Source of the DNA: an uncultured Bacteroidales bacterium
GTDB taxonomy: Bacteria > Bacteroidota > Bacteroidia > Bacteroidales > Bacteroidaceae
DNA length: 64,000 nucleotides
Direction: 5' to 3'
Assembly (NCBI GenBank): GCA_902787575.1
Contig: CADAGX010000008.1
Location: 1 to 64,000 of the forward strand
In this document: piece by piece, positions 34,028-40,066 of the stretch
How the letters are laid out: each line of letters opens with the position of its first letter
Position numbering within the stretch: position 1 is the stretch's first letter
Translations under genes and position numbers: made by a program
The notes under the pieces: model-generated
Databases searched by the model: none
Told to the model about the DNA's origin: nothing
The model's input: the letters and a program-made list of their open reading frames with translations, nothing else

Positions 34028-34058
34028 TTTTTCCTCGAAAAACCTACACACCTACACT
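34028..34058 (+). repeat. Left inverted end of the iteron element
   Basis: Matches the reverse complement of 34347-34378 over about 31 bp, with one extra A in the right copy and one C/T difference. Shared words: TTTTTCCTCGAAAAA, then CCTACAC, then CCTACACT. Confidence 0.85.
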
Positions 34059-34364
34059 AAACGCATTTAACAACAAGAAAAACAACGTATTAACAGTGTG
34101 TAGGTTCGGGTGTAGGTTCGCTGTTTTAGTGTAGGTTTTCCGCCATAAAGCCTCACTTTTCCTCAACATTTAACACTTCTCGGGCCACATGCTTATAGTT
34201 TGTGGGGTGACGCGTCGCACTCGTTTTTCCACCTGTGAAATGTTAAAAACCATGCGTAGTGTAGGCAAAACCTACACCTTTTGGCCTAACCTACACCGAA
34301 ACCTACACCCATAAACGCACTGTATAACAGTGAGATAAGTGCCAAGAGTGTAGGTATGTAGGTT
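34041..34364. repeat. Cluster of GTGTAGGTT / AACCTACAC iterons
   Basis: About eleven copies of a nonamer. Forward: 34098, 34110, 34129, 34348 and 34356, plus a partial copy at 34059 of line 34201 (GTGTAGGCA near 34259). Reverse: 34041, 34049, 34269, 34288 and 34300. Direct and inverted copies are mixed, as in plasmid or phage origins or operator arrays. Function unknown. Confidence 0.75.
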
Positions 34365-34379
34365 TTTTCGAGGAAAAAA
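34347..34379 (-). repeat. Right inverted end of the iteron element
   Basis: AGTGTAGGTATGTAGG then TTTTTTCGAGGAAAAA: the inverted partner of 34028-34058, about 290 bp apart. Confidence 0.85.
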
Positions 34380-34381
34380 AA

Positions 34382-34505
34382 TCAGGGGAGTATTATCCGC
34401 TGTTCATGTGTCCGAAGGTCGGTGATGGCTTGCTCGATACTCTTCTCCGGGTCTTGCATCTGTCGCACCTTCAGCGCTATGTTTGCTATCTGCTCTCTTT
34501 GCAGG
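34382..34505 (-). pseudogene. Remnant of an unrecognised CDS (C-terminal ~40 codons)
   Basis: On the minus strand an open stretch reads SLQREQIANIALKVRQMQ, then DPEKSIEQAITDLRTHEQ and RIILP before TGA at 34382-34384. It is helical and protein-like, unlike the flanking repeats, and is cut at about 34505 by a dispersed palindromic repeat. No start remains. I cannot place the family. It ends next to the right end of the iteron element, so both may be relics of one mobile or replication unit. Confidence 0.35.
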
Positions 34506-34632
34506 GACTTACGCCCCTGCCTGTACCCTTTTGCCCCTTCGGGACATCCTCAAATTCCGAAACGCGAACACAACTTGCCATGCCATGTGTCATCCCGACG
34601 TCAGGAGGGATCTCATGCAATCGTGGTGGTGA

Positions 34633-34665
34633 GATTCTTCCTCCGCTTCGCTCCCTCAGAATGAC
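34633..34665 (-). repeat. 33-bp repeat, inverted copy A
   Basis: The exact reverse complement of 35449-35481; the shared word starts GTCATTCTGAGGGAGCGAAG. The family is common between Bacteroidetes genes. The two copies bracket the tRNA pair. Confidence 0.9.
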
Positions 34666-34689
34666 AATGCTGGTGTGCCTCGTGGAGGG

Positions 34690-34765
34690 CGGAATTTGAC
34701 AAGCCCCACCTTCGGGCTGCGCCCTCACCAATCGCTTGAGCGCATAACGCGCGATTGCCCTACAG
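34690..34765 (+). repeat. Cruciform element E1
   Basis: A 76-bp block nearly identical to 35352-35427 (two differences). Stem AATCGC (34730-34735) / GCGATT (34751-34756) encloses an inner GCG-CATAA-CGC hairpin; flanked by TTCGGGC..GCCCTCACC on the left and GCCCTAC on the right. Confidence 0.75.
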
Positions 34766-34822
34766 TCGTTCGCCTTAGAATGACAAGGGTGGCGTGTCTT
34801 GTGCCATGCGGTCGAATGCTAT

Positions 34823-34850
34823 GCACTTTGCATTTTGCACTTTGCATTTG
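34823..34850 (+). repeat. Four heptamer repeats (GCACTTT/GCATTTT)
   Basis: GCACTTT GCATTTT GCACTTT GCATTTG in one 7-bp phase; a small relative of the tract at 28784-28972. Confidence 0.75.
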
Positions 34851-34938
34851 GTGTGGCCTTGTGTTGGGATGTCTGGCTGAGTGGGGAAAAGAAAAATCCT
34901 AAGCGTCTGCGTGCGAGATACTTAGGAATCTTTGGCTG

Positions 34939-35011
34939 TGGTGTCACCAGGAATCGAACCGGGGACACAAGGATTTTCAGTCCTTTGCTCTACCAACTGA
35001 GCTATGACACC
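34939..35011 (-). tRNA. tRNA-Phe (GAA)
   Basis: 73-nt cloverleaf on the minus strand: acceptor GGTGTCA / TGACACC with A discriminator, D-arm with AGCTCAGTTGGTAGAGC, anticodon stem AAGGA/TCCTT with loop CTGAAAA (anticodon GAA), and T-arm with GGTTCGATTCC. CCA is not encoded. Divergent from tRNA-Pro. Confidence 0.95.
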
Positions 35012-35058
35012 AACAAAAAAGAAGTTCATTTTGCGCCTCCTTGTCGGATTTGCGGATG

Positions 35059-35090
35059 CAAAGGTAGGCACTTTTTTGCATTTGTGCAAC
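35059..35090 (-). promoter_or_regulatory. Promoter of tRNA-Phe
   Basis: Minus strand TACCTTTG (35059-35066) with GTTG (35087-35090) 20 nt upstream. Confidence 0.55.
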
Positions 35091-35151
35091 TTTTTCGCAA
35101 TTATTTTTAATTTTTATGGCAGAAAACGATGCAATTCTCTAATTTATTCGT

Positions 35152-35159
35152 AACTTTGC
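35152..35159 (+). promoter_or_regulatory. -7 promoter element of tRNA-Pro
   Basis: TAACTTTG, 17 bp before the tRNA 5' end at 35176. No clear -33 box. Confidence 0.5.
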
Positions 35160-35175
35160 AGCCGAAAACAGGAAT

Positions 35176-35248
35176 CGGAAAGTAGCGCAGTTGGTAGCGT
35201 ACTACGTTCGGGACGTAGGGGTCGGGAGTTCGAGTCTCCTCTTTCCGA
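35176..35248 (+). tRNA. tRNA-Pro (CGG)
   Basis: 73-nt cloverleaf: acceptor CGGAAAG / CTTTCCG with A discriminator, D-arm GCGCAGTTGGTAGCGT, anticodon stem CTACG/CGTAG with loop TTCGGGA (anticodon CGG, reading CCG), and T-arm GGGAGTTCGAGTCTCCT. CCA is not encoded. Confidence 0.93.
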
Positions 35249-35265
35249 CTGGAAGAAGGAAGCTT

Positions 35266-35290
35266 CTCTCGTTAGAGAGGGGCTTGTTTT
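35266..35290 (+). terminator. Weak terminator after tRNA-Pro
   Basis: CTCTC (35266-35270), loop GTTA, GAGAG (35275-35279), then GGGCTTGTTTTG. Confidence 0.4.
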
Positions 35291-35351
35291 GTTGGGTGAG
35301 ATTCCTCTTGTCGTCGGAATGACAATGGCATGGCAAGTCGTGTTCGCGTTT

Positions 35352-35427
35352 CGGAATTTGACAAGCCCCGCCTTCGGGCTGCGCCCTCACCAATCGCTTG
35401 AACGCATAACGCGCGATTGCCCTACAG
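35352..35427 (+). repeat. Cruciform element E2
   Basis: Near-identical copy of E1 (34690-34765); one of the two differences (G to A) weakens the inner stem. Confidence 0.75.
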
Positions 35428-35448
35428 CGTGGTGCTATCGAAGCGAGT

Positions 35449-35481
35449 GTCATTCTGAGGGAGCGAAGCGGAGGAAGAATC
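35449..35481 (+). repeat. 33-bp repeat, inverted copy B
   Basis: Perfect inverted partner of 34633-34665, on the other side of the tRNA pair. Confidence 0.9.
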
Positions 35482-35848
35482 CCACACAGATATGCGAATG
35501 AGATTCCTCCTGTCGTCGGAATGACAATGGTGGAGCGATTAGCCCCGAAGGGGTGTCAGAGCACAGGCAGGGGTGAAGCCCCTGCAAGAGGTTGCACCCG
35601 CATGGCAGCCCTGAATGGGCGGCAGAATGATTGCGCTCTGTCGCACCTTCGGCGCTTTGTCGGATGTACGAACCAGTAGCAGGGACTCTCGCCCCTGCCT
35701 GTATTCTCCTGCCCCTTCGGGGCGTTATCCCGTGGCACGCGGAATTTGACATGGATTTGGGTCGCTTCGCTCGAAATTTTATTTAAAATTCGTATTTAAA
35801 ATTTTGTTTATAATGGCTCGTGCTGGGATGAGATTCCTCCTTGCCATG

Positions 35849-35963
35849 CGGAATTTGACAAGCATTTCTCCGCCTTCGGGCAGAGCACTGCCCTCACCAA
35901 GCCCTCAGACACGAAACGACATTTAGTCGTTTCTCTACGGTACGGTCTGGGCTTGCCCTACCC
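35849..35963 (+). repeat. Cruciform element E3
   Basis: Left flank GGAATTTGACAAGC and TTCGGGCAGAGCACTGCCC; inner hairpin GAAACGAC (35913-35920), loop ATTTA, GTCGTTTC (35926-35933); outer stem AAGCCC (35899-35904) / GGGCTT (35949-35954); right flank GCCCTACCC. Confidence 0.75.
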
Positions 35964-36020
35964 GTGATGCGACAATGCCGGGGGGTGTCTGGTGGTGGGT
36001 GTGCCCTACCCTTTCCCTTC

Positions 36021-36103
36021 TTCGGGCAGAGCACTGCCCTCACCTCTGCGGCGAACGAATTGACATCCAGTCAATTCTCTCAAAAGAGTCGCCGTTCGCC
36101 CTC
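36021..36103 (+). repeat. Cruciform element E4
   Basis: Same left flank as E3; inner hairpin GAATTGAC (36057-36064), loop ATCCA, GTCAATTC (36070-36077); outer stem GGCGAACG (36050-36057) / CGTTCGCC (36093-36100). The stems differ from E3 in compensating pairs. Confidence 0.75.
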
Positions 36104-36120
36104 TCCGAGGAGAGGGGCAC

Positions 36121-36148
36121 AACTATGGACTATGCACTATGCACTTTT
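36121..36148. repeat. Four heptamer repeats beside the OB-fold gene
   Basis: AACTATG GACTATG CACTATG CACTTTT, ending 3 bp from the stop codon at 36152. Same unit as the argG-upstream tract. Confidence 0.75.
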
Positions 36149-36151
36149 TTT

Positions 36152-38362
36152 TTACTTCACCAGCACTTTTTTGCCGCGCATGATGTAGAGGCCGCGACGG
36201 GGCTGTGTGATGCGGCGGCCTGCGAGGTCGAACACTTCGTTCTTCTGGCCGTCGAGGCTGACGGAGGCGACGCTGGAGCCGGTGGCGGTGAAGCTGAGGG
36301 CGAAGAGCTGGCCTGCGTTCTTGTAGATGTAGCCGGGGATGCCGGTGACGGTGTAGGTCTTGCCTTCGTAGTCCTCGGGGGCGGCTATGCCGGGTGTGCG
36401 GGTGCGCAGTTGCAGGGTGTGGCCCTCGGCGTCGGTGAGGTAGGTGTTGCCAAGGGTGTCGAGGCTGACGGTGACGCCCTGCAGCTCAACGAGGTTGCAG
36501 AGGTTGCGGAGCTCTACGACGTCGCTGACGGTGCTCTGCACGGGCACGGGTGTCTGGCCTGTCTCGCTGACGAGGATGGTGGTGACGTCGGTGGAGTCGC
36601 ACTTGGTGAACTCGGGTATGCCGTAGTAGTTCTTGAGGTGGCACTTGACTTCGCCGCCCAGCAGGTCGCCTGCCTTGCAGGTGAGGCCGAGCTGATAGAG
36701 CTCGACGGCTTTGTCGCCCTGACGGACGAAGATGGCATCGGCGTCGGCATAGATGACTTCGGCTGCGTTGAGCAGCAGGCGGGTGTTGCTCTTGGCGGTG
36801 GCGTTGGCAGTGGTCTTGCCTTCTACTGCAGCCACGGCCTCGGCGATGGTGATGTCGGTGAAGGTGACTACGATGGGCACGTCGTCGGGCTCGGTCTTAC
36901 CGTTGATGGAATAGAGGTAGTTGCCTTGTGTGAACTCGTAGGTGCCGTTGTAGTTGACGAGCTGGCCGTAGACGATGACTTCGTCGCCTTCCTTGAGTGC
37001 TGCCTCGGAGGGGAACTTCTCGTTCTTGAGGTAGTTGCCACGATAGACGAGCAGTGAGTCGCCGGCGCTGGCTATGGTGTAGTTGGCGTTGCCGAAGCCG
37101 AGGTCGATGGAGGGCTGGCCGGCCACGGTGCCGCGGACGTAGACTTTGCAGTCGAGGCCTTCGCCGGCTGTGATGAGTGCGCGGGCCTGGCCTACGGTGT
37201 AGGCGGAGTCGGGCGTATTGGTGATGTCCTTACCGATGACGGCATTGTCGATGGTGATGGCGGTGGCTGCGATGTTGACGTAGCTGTTGTTGCTGCTGGT
37301 GTAGACGGCGATGCCATAGACGGTGACGGTGCTGCCGCTGGTGAGGCCTTTGGTGAGTTCCTCGGTGGGATAGATGATGGAGCCCTTGGCGGTGCTGCCC
37401 TCGACGGCTAAGTTGTAGTAGGCGCCGGAGATGCTGAGCACGCCGGTGACCTTGACGTACTGTACGACGGGCGAGGCGGCCCATGCGTCGAGGTCTATCT
37501 CTTCGGGCTCGGGCAGGGCGAAGGTCTCGGTGCCGGTCTTGGTGATGGTGGCTGTGGCCGTGAACTGGTTGAAGCCGCCGTAAGCGGAGACGGCGCCCTT
37601 GACGGTGCACTTGTCGCCAACGGCGAGGCCGCTGATGGACTGGTTGTAGTAGTAGATGTAGCCAGTGGCATCGGCAAAGACGGCGCCGCGGGTGTTCACT
37701 GCCACTACGGTGCCCTCGATGGTGCAGCTGGAGCCGGCCGAGAGCTTCTGTGCGGCCTCGATGGTGATGATGTCCTCGCCGGGCACATCGCCGCCACCGC
37801 CGCCACCGCCGTCGTCGAGGCCTCCGTCTGTGGTGGTCAGCGAGGCGTCGTCTACGATGAGGTCGGAATAGAATTTCTGGTTCTTGCTGTCGGTCTTGGG
37901 GTTCATGGCCACGAGATTGATGGTGGCGGCTGCATCGAGCTTAAACTGGAAGGTGACTTGCACCCAAGTGGTGGCGATGTCGTTTGTGTAGTCGCCATAG
38001 ACGTAGGTGCCCACCGTGCCGTCGGCCTTCAAGGGGACGTAGCCGATGCGGATGGAGCCCTTGGGGTCGTCCGACGGGCTCTTGACCCAGAGAGAGAAGG
38101 TGTAGGTGCCGGCCTTCAGCGCGAGTTCCTTGTAGGCAAGGCGCTTGTTGGAGGTGGCGTTCTTGACGACAACTGCGTACGAGCCTGCGTGGGCATCGGT
38201 GCTCTGCTCGAGGGTGGCGTTGCTGGCCGTGTTGGTGGACTTCCAATGGTCGGGCTGGCCGTCGGTCCACGACTCGAAGTTGCCGTTTGTCAAAAGTTCG
38301 GTCTGCGCCCAGCCGGCTACGGCCATAAGTGCGGCAAACAGAGTGAGTAAGATTTTCTTCAT
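36152..38362 (-). CDS. Secreted multi-domain protein: CBM-like module, OB-fold repeats, sorting-like tail
   Basis: 736 residues. Signal peptide 1-19 (MKKILLTLFAALMAVAGWAQ). Residues about 22-178 form a jelly-roll like carbohydrate-binding modules (LLTNGNFESWTDGQPDHW ... YSDLIVDDASL). A Gly-rich linker follows, then three or four OB-fold-like repeats (SCTIEGTVVAVNTRGAVFAD; DCKVYVRGTVAGQ; EGDEVIVYGQLVNYNGTYEF; DLLGGEVKCHLKNYYG). The tail FDLAGRRITQPRRGLYIMRGKKVLVK-like ending is shared in form with the GH115 protein and resembles short type IX secretion sorting tails. No catalytic domain is seen, so binding or a structural role is likely. Strong own promoter with a dyad inside it. Confidence 0.75.
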   Translation of the reverse strand: MKKILLTLFAALMAVAGWAQTELLTNGNFESWTDGQPDHWKSTNTASNATLEQSTDAHAGSYAVVVKNATSNKRLAYKELALKAGTYTFSLWVKSPSDDPKGSIRIGYVPLKADGTVGTYVYGDYTNDIATTWVQVTFQFKLDAAATINLVAMNPKTDSKNQKFYSDLIVDDASLTTTDGGLDDGGGGGGGDVPGEDIITIEAAQKLSAGSSCTIEGTVVAVNTRGAVFADATGYIYYYNQSISGLAVGDKCTVKGAVSAYGGFNQFTATATITKTGTETFALPEPEEIDLDAWAASPVVQYVKVTGVLSISGAYYNLAVEGSTAKGSIIYPTEELTKGLTSGSTVTVYGIAVYTSSNNSYVNIAATAITIDNAVIGKDITNTPDSAYTVGQARALITAGEGLDCKVYVRGTVAGQPSIDLGFGNANYTIASAGDSLLVYRGNYLKNEKFPSEAALKEGDEVIVYGQLVNYNGTYEFTQGNYLYSINGKTEPDDVPIVVTFTDITIAEAVAAVEGKTTANATAKSNTRLLLNAAEVIYADADAIFVRQGDKAVELYQLGLTCKAGDLLGGEVKCHLKNYYGIPEFTKCDSTDVTTILVSETGQTPVPVQSTVSDVVELRNLCNLVELQGVTVSLDTLGNTYLTDAEGHTLQLRTRTPGIAAPEDYEGKTYTVTGIPGYIYKNAGQLFALSFTATGSSVASVSLDGQKNEVFDLAGRRITQPRRGLYIMRGKKVLVK

Positions 38363-38452
38363 AAGCCTGTAAGTTTAAATTTGTTATTGAGTGTGTCTGT
38401 GTTCTTACGTTTCTGACGCACAGTGCGTGGCCACCGCATGCAGTAGCGGCCA

Positions 38453-38483
38453 CAAAGTTACAACTTTCTTTTGGACTTCCAAA
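38453..38483 (-). promoter_or_regulatory. Promoter with internal dyad, for the OB-fold protein
   Basis: Minus strand TTTG (38480-38483), 19 nt, TAACTTTG (38453-38460): exact consensus. A perfect 9-bp inverted repeat TTCTTTTGG/CCAAAAGAA (38466-38474 / 38479-38487) lies across the -33 box and spacer, and could be an operator. The transcript would have an ~85-nt leader. Confidence 0.7.
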
Positions 38484-38540
38484 AGAATAGGCGCCAAAGT
38501 TGGGGAGATGTTTTCGGGGGCTCGAAGAGAGGGGACGAGG

Positions 38541-39344
38541 TCAGCGGCTGCGCTCGACGAGGAACCAGGGGTTGTGGAGGTCGGCCTTGTTGTAGAGCAG
38601 CGGAAGCCCTGTCGAGGCGTCGGTGACGGCACAGCCAGCGGCACGGGCCACTGCATCGCCCGCAGCGGTGTCCCACTCCATGGTGGGCGCGAAACGCGGA
38701 TAGACGTCTGCCCTACCCTCGGCCACGAGACAAATCTTGATGCTGGAGCCGCTGCTGACGAGCTGCACATCGGTGTGGCGGAGGCGCATCTGGCTGACGA
38801 ACTGCTCCGTCTCGGGCGACATGTGGCTGCGCGAGGCTACGACGACGAAGCCGCGGTGGGCATCGGCCGCCGGAAGCGGAAGGGCTGCGGCCTGTATGGA
38901 CTCGACGGACGGGAACGGGCGCCGGCAGGGGACTTGGGCCTTGAAGGCCTTGCCGGAGGCGGCGAAGTAGAGGTGGCCCGAGGCGGGCACATAGACGACG
39001 CCCAAGAGGGGCTGCCCTTGGCGCACGAGGGCGATGTTGACGGTGAACTCGCCGTTCTTCTTGATGAACTCTTTGGTGCCGTCGAGCGGGTCTACTATCC
39101 AGAGGGTGTCCCAGTGGCTGCGCTCGGAGAAGGGCAGGTGCTGGCCTTCCTCGCTGAGGACGGGCAGGCCGAGCGGCTCGAGGTGCTGCATGATGCGGCG
39201 GTGGGCGGCCTTGTCGGCCAGTGTGAGCGGGCTGTTGTCGGCCTTACGCTCGATGCCGAAGTCCTGCGAGGGGTCTTCGTAGATGTCCAGTATGTCGCGG
39301 CCGGCCTCGAGTGCGGCCAGCAGGGCTGTGTGCAGGTATTCCAT
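38541..39344 (-). CDS. cysQ: 3'(2'),5'-bisphosphate nucleotidase
   Basis: 267 residues of the inositol-monophosphatase fold. Metal-binding motifs VLSEEG (Glu65), IVDPLDGTKEF (83-93, D-P-L-D-G-T) and MEWDTAAGDAV near the C-terminus are intact. CysQ removes the 3'-phosphate from PAP formed in sulfate assimilation. Cytoplasmic. Starts 18 bp after ruvA, so likely co-transcribed with it. Confidence 0.9.
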   Translation of the reverse strand: MEYLHTALLAALEAGRDILDIYEDPSQDFGIERKADNSPLTLADKAAHRRIMQHLEPLGLPVLSEEGQHLPFSERSHWDTLWIVDPLDGTKEFIKKNGEFTVNIALVRQGQPLLGVVYVPASGHLYFAASGKAFKAQVPCRRPFPSVESIQAAALPLPAADAHRGFVVVASRSHMSPETEQFVSQMRLRHTDVQLVSSGSSIKICLVAEGRADVYPRFAPTMEWDTAAGDAVARAAGCAVTDASTGLPLLYNKADLHNPWFLVERSR

Positions 39345-39362
39345 AGTGTGTCAGAGGTTTTT

Positions 39363-39956
39363 TCAGAGCATCTTCAGCGCCAGCTTGATGACACGCTCCA
39401 CGGGCGCATCGGGCTCGTCGGTGAGTATCTTTGTGACTACCTTGTGTGTGGGAGCAGGGCTGAAGCCCAGCATGGTGAGGGCGCTGACGGCCTCTTTCTG
39501 CACCTCGGTATTGACGGTGGGCGCAGGCGAGCCGGAGGAGACGGGTGTGACGTCGAGCGAACCTATCTTGTCGTGCAGGTCTACGATGATGCGCTGGGCG
39601 GCCTTGGGACCGATGCCCTTGACCTGACGGAGCATCTTGTCGTTGCCGTCGCTGATGATGCCGCACAGCTCGGCAGGCGTCATGGCCGAGAGTACCATGC
39701 GCGCCATGGCTGCTCCGACGCCGCTCACACTGGTAAGCAGCAGGAAGAGCTCGCGCTCTGTGCGAGTGCCGAAGCCCCAGAGCTGATAGGCGTCCTCGCG
39801 GATGCTCTCGGTAATCCACAGCTTGACGTCCTGCTTGCCCTGCAGGGCGGCGTAGGTGTTGAGCGAGATGTTGACTCCGTAACCCACTCCGTGACACTCC
39901 ACTACGGCCAGAGCGGGCGTCAGCTCGGTGAGTGTTCCCTTGAGATATTCTATCAT
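39363..39956 (-). CDS. ruvA: Holliday junction helicase subunit RuvA
   Basis: 197 residues from the ATG at 39956 ([12 protein letters not shown]); a longer frame upstream to 40001 is rejected because ruvA proteins start at this point and the promoter overlaps it. Visible: OB domain [12 protein letters not shown], helix-hairpin-helix pairs [11 protein letters not shown] and [13 protein letters not shown], and the flexible linker before domain III ([15 protein letters not shown]). It tetramerises on Holliday junctions and recruits RuvB; ruvB and ruvC are not in this window. Confidence 0.94.
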   Translation of the reverse strand: MIEYLKGTLTELTPALAVVECHGVGYGVNISLNTYAALQGKQDVKLWITESIREDAYQLWGFGTRTERELFLLLTSVSGVGAAMARMVLSAMTPAELCGIISDGNDKMLRQVKGIGPKAAQRIIVDLHDKIGSLDVTPVSSGSPAPTVNTEVQKEAVSALTMLGFSPAPTHKVVTKILTDEPDAPVERVIKLALKML

Positions 39957-39998
39957 AAGTCTTACGTTTTTTGGCTGATTTACGAACTTTTCTACGCG

Positions 39999-40006
39999 CA
40001 AAGTTA
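39999..40006 (-). promoter_or_regulatory. -7 promoter element of ruvA
   Basis: Minus strand TAACTTTG, about 43 bp before the start. Confidence 0.5.
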
Positions 40007-40066
40007 CGAAGTTTTCCGCACATTACGCACGGCAGCGGGCAGTTTCTTCCGAAAAACGGGCGAGAC

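Larger units (their letters stand above)
35297..35530. repeat. Direct repeats of a 32-bp word
   Basis: TGAGATTCCTC(T/C)TGTCGTC then GGAATGACAATGG occurs at 35297-35328 and 35499-35530 with one difference; a partial third copy starts near 35829. Confidence 0.8.
33824..36151. other. Repeat-rich intergenic island holding two tRNA genes
   Basis: No intact protein gene. In order: mcrBC leader; an iteron element with inverted ends (34028-34379); a short gene remnant (34382-34505); palindromic repeats; tRNA-Phe and tRNA-Pro (divergent); more repeats, including four cruciform elements; and a short heptamer run at 36121-36148. Many short open frames here are low-complexity products of the repeats and are not genes. 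Confidence 0.8.

Noticed and set aside
33839-34051. Small minus-strand frame of 70 codons upstream of mcrB
   Set aside because: No recognisable family; it overlaps the promoter of mcrBC and the left end of the iteron element.
35202-35752. Several short frames with FLRFAPSE or PEGGACQIP motifs
   Set aside because: These are translations of dispersed palindromic repeats seen in many Bacteroidetes, not proteins.
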